Source: Phyto melanocephala (taxonomy: Eukaryota; Arthropoda; Insecta; Diptera; Rhinophoridae). Taken from it: a stretch of DNA of 64,000 bases. Under the pieces are notes generated by a model that did no database searches, had not been told where the DNA came from, and saw nothing but the letters and a program-made list of their open reading frames with translations. Shown piece after piece: positions 22,803-33,252 of this stretch (positions within the stretch are counted from its first letter, which is position 1; each line of letters opens with the position of its first letter). The position numbers were made by a program, and so were the translations under genes. Where the stretch lies: contig OW799233.1 of assembly GCA_941918925.1 (NCBI GenBank), forward strand, positions 172,774,235 through 172,838,234. Reading direction: 5' to 3'.

Positions 22803-23424
22803 GTCACATGTAGAAAGGCCCTTACTCGTATTTTTTAAGAAATTGAGTTTTTCAGTGATTTTTATACATTTCACACAAATTCACCTGGACACACAAATTT
22901 AGTGTAATAGTATCAAAAATAACACTTTTACAAGCAGTTTAAAAAAATTAATTACATTGGGCCAATTCAAAGTGGTTGCATATCAGTCATATTTGTGCTA
23001 TTTCATATTATTTTATGCATGCATACAATTTTTGTTAGTAATTTCCATACAAAAAAAATAATATGACTTTACACATTTGTTTCCTATGTATAAGAAATTG
23101 TTTATGTTATACTTTTAACAATACTGTCTCTCAGAGAGAATTTCTTCGCTTCTCACCTCTCAGAGAGAATATTTTCTATTTTCTTCTTTTCTGTATACAT
23201 ACAATTTTTAACAGCGTCATCTCTTTGTCTTCTTTCTTGTATAAAATACATAATTTGTTAACAAAAGGTGTTCAAAGTCACTAGTCATATTAATATGAAT
23301 TATATGACATAGTACAATATGAGAGTCTACTTTGAATTGGCCCATTGTGATAATGCAGTTTCTGTAACGTTATTACCTTCTGTAAAATTACAATTATTTG
23401 ATTTGGGGCCTTTCTACCTGTGAC
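22803..23424. mobile_element. Short inverted-repeat element hosting the second 385-bp MITE
   Basis: The left end GTCACATGTAGAAAGGCCC is matched by the inverted right end GTCACAGGTAGAAAGGCCC. Without the inserted MITE the element would be about 235 bp. No reliable TSD was found (the flanks are AT-rich near TATATCG). The interior shows no coding sequence. Confidence 0.65.
22959..23343. mobile_element. 385-bp MITE, copy 2
   Basis: The ends GGGCCAATTCAAAGT / ACTTTGAATTGGCCC are flanked by ATT on both sides (22956-22958, 23344-23346). It has the same length and almost the same sequence as 6336-6720, with small indels in an A run and after TTTTC. It is in the same orientation relative to the window. 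Confidence 0.85.
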
Positions 23425-24830
23425 TAACGATATACATACATACATTTAACATATCCATTTATTTATAAATTTTTTTAAAAAACAAAAATTTTGCATTGAT
23501 TTTAAAAAACTTTTTTTTTATATTTTTTATTTTTTTTTATTTTATAAATTGTAAAACAATTTTTTTCTTAATATTTTAATTAAAATGTCGAGTAGCTTTG
23601 TTTTTTATATTTAATTTAATATCATCATCCATAGACCATGACATAACTAAATACAGGCTTATCTACTTAAAAAAATCGAATTAAAATTGAAGAAACAAAA
23701 TAACCAATTTTTAATATTCACAAAATCAAATATAATTTAATTACCAATTTGTAATATTAACAAAATCAAATATAATTTAATTACAAAGTAAATAAAAAAA
23801 AAAACACACACACACAAACAAAAACTAAACTATTTACAACTATACTACCGATCTATTTTATATTTATATTTTTTATAAATTGTGTAATAAAAACAAATGA
23901 CAATTGTTGAGTTGAACAAAACAAATGTATAAAAAAATAATAATGTGTGTTTCATTTTCATTGTAAATTAAAAACAAATTACAAACAAATTTAAATATTT
24001 AAGTAAATAAAACAAACTTTAAAATTAGTTAAAAAAGTTACAAATTTAAAATAAAAAACAAATATATACATACATCTATTAAAAACATACAATACAATTC
24101 CAAAATAGATTAGACTAGACCTTCAATATTTTTAAAAACATTTGCATAGTTTACAAAAATAATAACAAAACAAATTATTAAAAATGTATATAAAATAAAA
24201 AAAATCAGAAATCAAATTCAACAACTCAATTACAAAATAGGTTTATTAACACAAATGTATCAAATATGAAACTAGAGAAAACAAAACAAATGAAATAAAT
24301 TATTTAAAGAAAATATATCAAAAAAATTAAATACTTATACATATATACAATAAAAACATAGAAACTTAACAAATTGCATTGGATTATTGAAAAAAAGAAG
24401 TAAAAACCACTTTAAAACAAATTAAAGAAATTACATGAGCACAATGAGTAAAAATTTATTTAAAAATTATTAAAATTGTATAATTAACAAATTTATTAAA
24501 TATTTTAAAATTGTCTAAAATGAAATCTAAGAAAAGTTGCGTAAACAAAATTATTTAGAAATGAGTTGATCACAAAGAAATTGTAACAAATTATTATTAT
24601 ATAAAATTGCTATTGATTAGTTACTAACAGAAAAAAAAGAGAAAAAAAAAAAATAAAATAAAAAATAAATATAATTAAATTAAAACACAAAATTATAAAA
24701 AAAGAAATCTTTATTTATATTATAGCATTATCAAATTATGGAATATTATTAAATTGTGTTAAAAATATATATAAATATATAAAATAATAAATAAAATTTG
24801 TGTTTTTATTTAAATAAAAAAAAGTAAACA
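23425..24830. other. Extremely AT-rich DNA with A runs
   Basis: This is mostly A/T with a short duplicated phrase (ACAAAATCAAATATAATTTA at 23719 and 23760, about 41 bp apart). No gene was found. Confidence 0.35.
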
Positions 24831-24860
24831 AAAGGAATAAATAAAGTCGAAGATGTCCTG

Positions 24861-24989
24861 GGGCCAAATTACAGCATTCGAACGTGATCGAAATTGTCAA
24901 ATTGTTATTAGAATCTCTATACCTAAAGCACAGCGAACTCCATCGTTCGAGTAAAATTTCGATCGTGATCGAATGCCGTAATTCCACCC
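24861..24989. mobile_element. Palindromic MITE with CWG duplication, copy 1 (129 bp)
   Basis: The ends are GGGCCAAATTACAGCATTCG and, inverted, GGGTGGAATTACGGCATTCG. CTG is duplicated on both sides (24858-24860, 24990-24992). The related uninterrupted sequence at about 31908 reads ATCCTGGGATACC, i.e. a single CTG, which confirms the insertion point. Most of the element is self-complementary through GATCGAAATT. Confidence 0.75.
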
Positions 24990-25204
24990 CTGGAATACCT
25001 TTTCTGTGTTCTTCAATTATTTTCACAGCCCGAACTGTCTGGACAGTTGGGTGGACTTGCTTTCCGTGATACAAAATTGATCGTGCCTGATTTCACAAAT
25101 GATTGGCTTTTTATACCACAACTGCAAATGGCTTGTAATACAAACAAACAAATTTCTTGGGAAATTTGTTTGTTTTTTTGTCAGGTATTGTTCTTAAACA
25201 TTTA

Positions 25205-26056
25205 CCCCTATTGCGGTTCACCACTCAACTCAGTTTGGTTGTGTGAGAGTCAACTCGACTTATGCACAACCAAACTCATTTTAGGTATTGTGATACTCAA
25301 CTGTTTTTAGTTGAGTTTTCTATAAAGTTGCCAACTTTAAATATTACATTTGGCAAATGAAAATTAAAAAAAAAAAAATTTCCTTAAAACTGTTTTTAAC
25401 TGCTGCGCCGAATAAAAGGTATTTATAATGGATATATGTAAGTGTTGATTTATGTTATGATGATGAAAATAAACTCTTGTGTAGATGTGCTACGTACAAG
25501 AAGAAAAATTCGTGATGATTCAAACCCTCTTGAGCTGCCCAGTGCCAAGTATATATTTCGATTAAGTATCGAAACTAAATAATAATTTTATATTAAAAGA
25601 CTTATAAGTTATTTCCGACTAAACAAGGAAGCGTTTTATTATTTGCGGGATGAAATTAAAGATCACCTAAAAACACCTGTTCGCGTGGTGGCTATTTCCC
25701 TATATTGAGGTTATGTGCTGCTCTTAGATTCTTTGCTGACGGGAGCTATCAAAAATGCAATGAAATGAAAAAGTTATTATTAAAATGTACATACACATAC
25801 AATCTCTCCATTTTGTTTTCCATTTTTATCGCTTTTAAAATAAATTAACCTTAACTGCTAATAACACATCTATTCTTAAGCAGTTGTGTGTATTCAACGT
25901 TTTTGTCGACCAAATTTTTACAAAGTTGAAAACGGAAATACCACGAAAAAAAAGATACACAACTTAATAGTCAACTGTCAGTTGAGTTCAGAATGGAAAT
26001 GTCAATATGCCAAAGACAACCAAACTGTTACAAAAGTGGAGAACCGCAATAGGGGC
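25205..26056 (+). mobile_element. Harbinger-type element with CCCCTATTGCGG ends
   Basis: The ends CCCCTATTGCGGTTCACCACT and AGTGGAGAACCGCAATAGGGG are inverted repeats. Inside, + strand frames give RCATYKKKIRDDSNPLELPS near 25484-25543. Further on come LRFFADGSY-type sequence (25726-25753) and neighbouring pieces that match the N-terminal part of HARBI1-like transposases, usually NPLELP..F...FRLTK followed by LRFFATGSYQ. The catalytic region is missing. A 3-bp duplication is not clear (TTA against CAA). Confidence 0.6.
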
Positions 26057-26916
26057 AAATAACTCGTCCATCGCCGTATGCATAGCTTAAACCTAAAGTT
26101 GTGAAAAGTCTGCTAGTACATTAGTTTCATCATCCAGTTGTATTCTATGTCTCTAAAAAAAATCGTTTTAAATATTTAAAAAAAACTTTTAAATCCAAGA
26201 CTAAATAACTGTTTATTGGCCCAAGCACTTTAAATTTTAAATTTCTTAAAAGAATTTGGTTTGGTTTATATATAAAACTTTTATTAGTAATACTTATTTC
26301 AGTTGGCTCTACAAATTTTTGTCTTGGCCTGCTTCTTAAATATATCTTAACATTTCGGTGTTGTGCTTTGTCACCAGTTTTTAAAACTAAGAATTTTTAC
26401 ATCCTCCACGTAGTCGGTCCACCGAAGGCTCAGTCTACGTTCTTCGTGTTAGTTATTATTTAACCGCTTTCCGGCTGGACCGCCCGTTTCGACCGACATT
26501 TCCTGACCAAAAGCGTATTTTGAAACGCTTAACTACATTCATGCTGAGATACAGCTTACGATTTGTTCTGCATCTATACTCTTCGTTCACTAGATAAATC
26601 TTTTTCTTAAATACACATGTTTCATGCCATATGAAAGCCACTCACATACAGATGGATCTGTTTTTCAGTTGTTTACCGAGTCTTAAGTAGCATCTATTTG
26701 CCAGCACGATATTTTTATACTCTTCACACAAAAGTGAAAAAGTTATTCCGAGTGAAATTTTTACAATTTTAATTTCCAACCACATAAAGTATATACTTTC
26801 TGAAAGGTTATGCATAGAGGAGTTTAGCCTAATCCGGTTATCCGTGTGTGTGTTGAAATCAACTTTAAGAAGCCCCCTGACATCACCTGGACCCGTGTGA
26901 GTTATTAAAATATCAG

Positions 26917-27034
26917 TGGCCGAATTACGGCATTCGATACGATCGAAATTTTACTCGTTCGCTGTACTTTAGGCATAGAGATTCTAATAAGAATTTTACA
27001 ATTTCTATCACGTTCGAATGCCGTAATTCGGCCC
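26917..27034. mobile_element. Palindromic MITE with CWG duplication, copy 2 (118 bp)
   Basis: The ends are TGGCCGAATTACGGCATTCG and, inverted, GGGCCGAATTACGGCATTCG. CAG is duplicated on both sides (26914-26916, 27035-27037). Copy 5 of the surrounding repeat, at 36.9 kb, runs through the equivalent site without interruption. It is related to 24861-24989 over most of its length. Confidence 0.75.
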
Positions 27035-27159
27035 CAGAAATATTCGGGAGCAGATCGGTATTGAAAATCAAAAAAATCGGTACATAAACAACTGAGATAT
27101 GAGAAAAAAACTATGACCACCTCGTTTTTTTCACAACAACAAACAACACATACGTGGTA

Positions 27160-27202
27160 TACTGGTCAGAGTGAGCTTGGAATCGAATCCCAGCTGAGCC
27201 AA
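27160..27202 (+). other. tRNA-like module in the Helentron-like repeat
   Basis: The sequence from TGGTATACTGGTCAGAG to GGAATCGAATCCCAGCTGAG resembles the A and B boxes of a tRNA gene (B-box tail TCGAATCC). The same 3' half occurs inverted at 36721-36745 in copy 5. It is too incomplete to be a tRNA gene. It could be a captured SINE head. Confidence 0.25.
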
Positions 27203-27505
27203 AATTTTTTATTACTTTTTTATATTTATGTTTTTTTTTTTATTTTTTTTTTCGAATGGTTCGAAGAGGTCACTTTTTATTATGACTGATATTTTTGTAT
27301 CATTTAGTGTCATTCTTAAAAGACGTGCAAGTTTTGCTGGTATTCTGCGCAGAGACACAGTTTCCAATATTTTTACTCTAATCGGAGTGTCAAATGCAGC
27401 CTCATAATTGACGAAAAAGTTAAATCGAAAGGCGTATCTATATATCAAATTGTTTGTATTTAGGACTGCATGGTGTACTGTAAAAGTAAGCAACAACAGC
27501 TGCAC

Positions 27506-28770
27506 AAAAGCATTTCAGCTTATCTAGCCGTATCTAAATTTAAAAAGCCTTACCTCTCTGAATGCTTTAAAATAAACTTTTGTCTAGCAAAGTTATGTAG
27601 AGCCTAGTGGCGCCAAAAGTTTAAAGCTAAGCATTAAATCAGATCCTCAGATAATAGCTATTCCATAGGAAATTGTGCAAATAAATGAAACAAACGAATC
27701 ATTTTGTTAGAAAATTTTGAAATTCCCTACTTCTCATGTTAGGGACCCCTTTTTTACGTTCACTTTTATTTATTTATATTAAATCCTAGGATTTACCGTT
27801 AAGCCCTTAGACATTTATAAAGAATGTGGTACATATAATAATTTTTATGTTGTATAAACCTTATTGCCTAAACTGTAGTCTATAAGTTAGTGTTTGTTGC
27901 TTAAGTCTTTTGTTTTGAACATCATTAAATTTCAATATTTCAAGTTTTAATTATAATGAATTTCCTGTGTCGTGGAGAAGTAGCAAAAACAAACATTTGC
28001 CATGTTACTACGATGTCACCAACACACCCAGAACAAAAAACAAACAGTTAAATGAAAATAAACATAAAACTAACACTTGAAATGAAATTAAATTAACTGA
28101 ACTGATATCAAACGAATACGAACGAAACATGCAAAACAGTTGACATTATAAGAGAAAGAGAGGGAGAGAGAGAGAAAGAAAAAAATAATAAACAAAAAGA
28201 CAAAGAAACATCTTAACGTATGTTGGATACATATCAAGAAACTTACTCATTCCCACATAAATTGTGCGCGTTGTCAAATTAAAAATGCCTAATGAGATGT
28301 TGTTGCCTGCCACCAATATTAAACTTTAAGCATCATCAACATCACATGTAGTTGCATACAAACATACTGAGACAAGAAAACAACAAATAAATAAACAACG
28401 ACAATAGTAATATGTACAAAAGGATGGTAGTAACAACGACTACAATAAAAGCAATAACATTAATACCACTACTGAAGATCAGATCGCAACAGATCACACC
28501 ACAAAACACTGCTCTGTTCTGCCTTGCACTACTTCACTCGACTATACTCCAAACAAGACTAAAACCAGCAGTCGTACAGTAAAGCAAACAAGCAAAGAAA
28601 CTAACATTTAGTCAACCAGCCAACCATCTAGAGCTGACAATCCATGCCACTACCTCATAAGCACCACAAACAAGCTGAAAATGCATTAGAAAACAATAAG
28701 TATATCGAGTTACTTACAAACGAATTGCTGGATATTTTTCTTGTTTGTACTTTCTGCTTATTTGTATTTG
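27506..28770. other. Unassigned intergenic or intronic DNA
   Basis: A GA-rich run lies near 28150-28180 and CAA/ACA-rich, less AT-biased sequence from 28000 to 28680. No exon with convincing splice sites was found. It resembles ordinary fly intron DNA. Confidence 0.35.
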
Positions 28771-29488
28771 TATACCCTTCACCTGTGATGCTTTGTTATT
28801 TCTGCAATATTCGCTTCCGATCCCATAAAGTATATATTTTCTGAAAGTTTATCAGTCGATTGAGAAATGTCCATCTGTCCGTGTGTTGTTTGGAATCAAC
28901 TTTTAGAAGCCCATATGTTGCACAAATCTGCATGTGGTATCAATATTTTGTAAATATCCCGGAATAAATCGCTATTGAGAACCAACAAATTTGCCCACAT
29001 AACTTTTTGAGATACGAACAAATCAACACGACTGCCTCGTTTCACCCATATTTTAACTATATAAAAATAAAAATCCATGATGGCTGTCACTACAAAATTG
29101 CGTAAAATAAATTTACATATGAGTCAAATCTAGTAATTAAACATGTACCACTTCAACCGCCTCAATATTGGTATCAAATGAATAGGTTATCTAGTAAAAT
29201 ACAGTAAACCATAAAGAGGTTTAAATCCAAGATGGCGCCCTAAACAAATTTGCAGGTAATTTTTTCTCATCCCCAACAATATGGATATCAACACATCAAC
29301 ATGCATTAACTAAGTAGGAGAATGTAAATAATTATGTAAAAATTCAAAATCAAAGATGGCATCGGAAATAATACAGCAATATGACGTGTAACTCTTAATC
29401 TGAAATCTAGGCTAACTATATCTATGTACATGATAGTGAAGGGTATTATCTTATTCGGCACAGCCGAATATAGCATTTTTACTTGCTT
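28771..29488 (+). repeat. Helentron-like repeat, copy 3, nearly complete
   Basis: It runs from TATACCCTTCACCTGTGATG to a 3' end made of GAAGGGTATT, the perfect hairpin TTCGGCACAGCCGAA (29454-29468), then TATAGCATTTTTACTTGC. The core elements of the family are all present. A short hairpin just before the 3' end followed by a T-rich terminus, with no terminal inverted repeats, is the structure of Helitron/Helentron non-autonomous elements. Confidence 0.7.
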
Positions 29489-31278
29489 TTAGTCAACTTA
29501 TCATTGCCATTAGCTTTTAAACTAAAATACCCTTCCATACTCAAAGACACGCTCTTGTATTCAGTTTAGCGAAGAAGTTAAATGGTTGCTGTTTATAGTA
29601 TTTAGTTTTTCTACAACGACTAGATATGAGTTGAATCGGCTGGGTTTGGTCATCATCTTCATCACCACTAGAATACAAAGTAAAACAAGTTCTCTTTTTT
29701 CTATAAACATTTTGCTTTTTGCAGTTTCTTCCTCGCTATTAACTCCTTGTCCGTTTTCCACGTTTTAACTGCTATAGCATTGGATATTGTGGCTGTGCTT
29801 TTACCACCACAAAGGTGTTCAGGGGTCCAGTGAAGCATGCACAGATTTTGTTAAATACAAATGACATGAGAATAAATTCCACTCAACTAAGGTGTATGCT
29901 TATTTTTCATATCTTAAAGATGTTGCTGCTGTTAAGGATGTTGTTTTTACACAAAAGCTTAAGTGGTTCTACATCGACATGATCATTGCCATGAAAGTAT
30001 GAGATGATTAAGTGTGGTGGGTTTACTTACTACATTATTGTTACTTAAGCACTTGCAAGTACGCAAATAGTGAACATTTAGTTTTTTTTTTTTAGAGATA
30101 TAGGAATGTAAAGTTGAGAAATTTTGTTTTAATATAAACATTGTAGAAAGAAGTTGGTACAATTTTAGATAACCCAATTATAGTGTTCAGTACATTTACA
30201 AATCCAAATCTTAATCTAATTTGGTTGTTCTCTATATTCTGTGTTGTGTTGTCCTATTTGTGTGTATTTATTTTATTCTATAGCTTAATTTTAAAGTAGA
30301 TATATTTAACTATTTATTGCATGTATAAAACTTAAATAAACTCAATACAATTCAAATTTGTTTTAGGATATTACAATAATATTAGAAGATTAGACATTGC
30401 ATGTTACATCAGAAAGTTCCAAGTTTCTTGTAGGACTGATAAGAAGTCTGAAATTCGGAAACTTGACCGTTGTGATTTTTATTTTAATCAAATCGAAAAC
30501 ATTTATTATGGTGTTACTTTACACGTATTCCAACAATATCGTTGGTACTGAAACTATACAATCCGTATAAGAAACAAGTATCTCTTTGATTGCCAAATTT
30601 GATAAGAGGTTAATGAAAAGTTAAATTAGAACAATATATTATGTTCTACGACTTATGTTTGATCGAAACAAACTTTGCTTTCACAATAACCGTTAGAAAC
30701 GATTAAGACTTGTTAACCAAAAAGTTCTTTAAGTTAATTACAACTCCTTAGTTAACCTTAGAAGATTAAATATCAGATATCATATGAATCCTTTCCTTGA
30801 GCACTGTAGAAAAACTGAAGACAGAATACTTTTCAGGGAAAAATAAAATATGCATCCTTACAATAGTAAGGATATTCTACTCTGTGGGATATCTCAAATA
30901 CAAATAAACATTTGGGTGATTCACAAGGTGTCTTATCATGTCATTATGTTCTAAAATTTACAATGGTTTAAAAATTTTGTTGTTGCTTTTCAAACAAAAA
31001 GTGTCTTATAATAATAGAACTTTGTACGCTTTGTTCATTGTGCTGTCGTATTTAATAAGCAGAGACCTGTGCTAAACAGCTAAGCCGGCTAAGCCAAGCC
31101 GCAATAGTTTTTGTAAGCCGTCGCCGTTCATTGTATAATTTTATCGGGCCGACATCCAAATTTAAGCGCAGTTGCTAATTTTTGATAACAAATCACTGGC
31201 GGCGTCAAATAAGGACTCTGCTGTTTTTGTTTATCAAACAAAATTTAATTTATTTGAGATTTGCGGCAAAACTGAAAA
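29489..31278. other. Unassigned DNA, possible decayed coding remnant
   Basis: Open frames on the - strand at 29830-29521 give protein-like pieces (GGKSTATISNAIAVKTWKTD in one frame, ENGQGVNSEEETAKSKMF in another), but the frames overlap, none has clear splice support, and I recognise no family. The rest is AT-rich. Near 31070-31165 the sequence becomes GC-richer (GCTAAGCCGGCTAAGCC), directly upstream of the SANT-like exons at 31279. Confidence 0.3.
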
Positions 31279-31446
31279 ATGGAAAATATTGTGGTAAGAT
31301 ATAATTTAATAAATTCATGAACAAGAATTAAAAAAAATTTAATTTAGCCAAAGCCGAAACATATGCGCATAAATCCAACGAGGAAATGGACCATTGTAGA
31401 GGAGAAGGCGCTCATTGAATTTTTAATGACAAATTGGAATTTTGAG
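31279..31446 (+). pseudogene. Start of a Myb/SANT-like gene (two short exons), probably transposon-derived
   Basis: Exon 1 is 31279-31293 (MENIV, donor GTAAGA). Exon 2 is 31348-31446, acceptor TTTAATTTAG, donor GTTTGT. They join in frame to PKPKHMRINPTRKWTIVEEK, then ALIEFLMTNWNFE, with the opening W of a Myb/SANT-like domain. Such proteins are typical partners of Harbinger transposases. No third exon is visible before the Tc1/mariner insertion at 31660, so the gene is truncated. A domesticated host gene cannot be excluded. Confidence 0.4.
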
Positions 31447-31515
31447 GTTTGTAGTTATGCAAACAAGATCATAATACCATCAGCTGATTTAATTTCAAAA
31501 TAGCACACTTTATTA

Positions 31516-31600
31516 TGAGGGGTTGTTCACAATAGTCTTAATTTTTCATGCTATTATTATAGGACATATGATTTTATGATACTATTGTGAATCCCCCATT
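31516..31600. mobile_element. 85-bp MITE
   Basis: The left end GGGGTTGTTCACAATAGT is mirrored by the right end ACTATTGTGAATCCCCC. Internally, ATCATA/TATGAT also pair. It lies just after the SANT-like exons, so it may have contributed to breaking that gene. Confidence 0.55.
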
Positions 31601-31789
31601 AGTATATGTGAGAATAACATGCGTGAAATAAATTGATGAGTTATGTGAGACTATAAAGAGTGAGCCCAAAAAACTTATATGTACTTGTATTACTTGAGTT
31701 AAATAAAACTTAAACCGTTCAATATAAAAATTCTCAAAAATACGACAATTTATTTAGATATTGTAGAAATTGATCAAACATTAGAACAT

Positions 31790-32040
31790 TGTCATATTAC
31801 TCGAAATTTATAAAATTATCCACTTTTTCTGTAAATCCTTCCATTAAAGATTTTGTAGTTTTTTCCGTTATCTTTTTGTATGCGGTGTTCCGTTTAAAAA
31901 CGGATATCCTGGGATACCCTTTCTTTATCTTTAATACTAATTTTATAAGAGCCCAACACCTTTCCACTGCTCGAATTTCTGGGCTGTTGGATGGATTAGC
32001 CTCTCGTGGTACAAAATTGATATTATTGTTTGAATATCAC
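31790..32040 (-). pseudogene. Tc1/mariner transposase C-terminal part (family A)
   Basis: Read on the - strand, NINFVPREANPSNSPEIRAV, then ERCWALIKLVLKIKKGYPRI and TEKTTKSLMEGFTEKVDKFI form the third catalytic block and C-terminal helices of a Tc1/mariner DDE transposase. The catalytic Glu lies in RAVERCW. The preceding core is disrupted around 32040-32230. Confidence 0.65.
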
Positions 32041-32236
32041 TCAAGGGTTTTTTTTTACCCATAAAGTCATGATAACAAATAGAGCCAGAAAAATGAAGGG
32101 TCTCTGTGTTGTTTTAAGAAAGATAGATGCCGTTGTTGTAGAGACCCCGAAATATATATTTTTGTGTTTATTAAGCCTGATTTTACAAATCATTGGCTTC
32201 TTATAAAACAACTTCAAATGGCTTGTCATTTGTTTT

Positions 32237-32830
32237 TATACTCTTCACTCGAAAGAAAAATGAGGGTACATAAAAGTTTTCCATTCCATTTGCAATTTCT
32301 TAGCCTATAAAATATATATATCCTGAATTGATTAAGCTAAATCCGTCTGTCCATGTGTATGTTTAAAACAACTTTTTAAAGCCCTTCCCCCACTTGTACT
32401 TATTCTTATGTATATGATAACAAGTTATTAGAAATGCTTTCGCTAATTTTAATATTGAAAATCAGTTATGTGGGCATATTGCCAGCAGAAATATAAGTGA
32501 AAGAACACGATTGATTGCCTTCATTGTTTTTACCCAAACAAAGCCAGATTTTGCAGTTCCTATAGAACTTCTTGTTAGGCATATATAAAAAGTTGAACCT
32601 TTTACAATATTTACAGAAAATCTTGTTTTAATGGTTGAATTTGTAATAGTGATATCAGTGAGAAAAATTTTTGAAAAAAAATGTCAATAAAAACTTTAAA
32701 TTATCGATAAGTTTTTGCTACAGTTGTACGATGCAATTGACAGTTAAGGTCATTACATGATCGTACACACTGTGTGAATGGAATACAGGATTCTGCACAG
32801 CCGAATGTAGCTTTCTTGCTTCTTTTGTCC
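32237..32830 (+). repeat. Helentron-like repeat, copy 4, inside Tc1/mariner copy 2
   Basis: It begins TATACTCTTCACTCGAAAGA and ends near the degenerate hairpin TTCTGCACAGCCGAA (32791-32805), then TGTAGCTTTCTTGCTTCTTT. The host sequence on both sides (CAAATGGCTTGTCATTTG and GTCCGGCATAGTTCTTGAAC) is contiguous in Tc1/mariner copy 1 (25130-25205), where a T run lies at the junction. Insertion into a T run without TSD is the Helentron mode. Confidence 0.65.
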
Positions 32831-32882
32831 GGCATAGTTCTTGAACATTATCTGTAAAAAGTCTGCCAGTACATGAGTTTCA

Positions 32883-33252
32883 TCACCCATTACACAACAG
32901 GGTATTTTTTTTTATAAAATCGTTCTTCAACATTAAAATTCTATACCGCATTGCAGTCTGAAACTGAAGCATTAGTTTTAGTTGTGCACATAAAAGAATC
33001 AAAGTATTTAACTTTTTTCGTTGCTTTTCTGATGGACGTGTTGGGTACTCTTCGAAACAGTTGTTTGACTTCTTTTGCCTTATCGATATCTGTAAGACTC
33101 TTTTTTCTTCCTGGTCCAGGTTTTCTTTCAATGTTTAAGTCTTTCTTATACTGTTTATTAATTTGACGATGAACCTTCAGATCTTTTGAAAGTCCTTATT
33201 AGATTTTTTGAGAAGTTTTAGTTATTTTTTTACGTAGTTTTTCGCTGTCCAT
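32883..33252 (-). pseudogene. Tc1/mariner transposase N-terminal part (family A)
   Basis: It starts MDSEKLRKKITKTSQKI at 33252. After a stop and frameshift it continues DLKVHRQINKQYKKDLNIER, KPGPGRKKSLTDIDKAKEVK, then VPNTSIRKATKKVKYFDSFM. This is the helix-turn-helix and AT-hook-like GPGRKK linker of the transposase, which binds the element ends. Confidence 0.6.

Larger units (their letters stand above)
24831..26180 (-). mobile_element. Tc1/mariner family A, copy 1, with nested insertions
   Basis: Fragments at 24841-24860, 24990-25205 and 26057-26180 align in order with copy 2 at 31660-33363. Examples are TCCTGGGATACC-like sequence, ACAAAATTGATCGTGCCTGA against ACAAAATTGATATTATTGTT, and AAAAGTCTGCTAGTACATTA against AAAAGTCTGCCAGTACATGA. 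On the - strand the coding remnant includes VRAVKIIEEHRKGIPG, equivalent to IRAVERCWALIK, then KIKKGYP, of copy 2. It is interrupted by a 129-bp MITE and by a Harbinger derivative. Outer ends are not visible. Confidence 0.6.
26716..27215 (+). repeat. Helentron-like repeat, copy 2, carrying a small MITE
   Basis: It begins TATACTCTTCACACAAAAGTG. It has the shared core (CATAAAGTATATACTTTCTG, then GTTGAAATCAACTTTAAGAA, then ATCGGTATTGAAAATCAAAA and CTGAGATATGAG) and ends in a module GGAATCGAATCCCAGCTGAG that it shares with copy 5. A palindromic MITE sits at 26917-27034. The repeat lies inside the LINE relic at 26340-27505. Confidence 0.65.
26340..27505 (-). mobile_element. Second LINE relic: reverse transcriptase and C-terminal pieces
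   Basis: On the - strand, 27400-27260 reads TPIRVKILETVSLRRIPAKL, then LRMTLNDTKISV and LFEPFE, resembling the reverse-transcriptase palm segment before the GxRQGD block. At 26540-26460 comes MNVVKRFKIRFWSGNVGRNG, resembling the RIKxxRLRWxGHVxRM motif. At 26430-26345 frames give RLSLRWTDYVEDV and KNW, the RWxDxVxxD tail. The three blocks are in correct order but separated by the repeat at 26716-27215, which inserted between them. It is badly decayed, and the clade was not determined. Confidence 0.5.

Noticed and set aside
27160..27202. tRNA gene
   Set aside because: Only box-like motifs remain; acceptor and anticodon arms cannot be drawn, and the module recurs truncated in another copy of the repeat.
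29521..29830. Exon-like - strand segment (SGDEDDDQTQPIQL in one frame, ENGQGVNSEEETAKS in another)
   Set aside because: Competing frames overlap, the splice model is ambiguous, and no phase match to other candidate exons was convincing.
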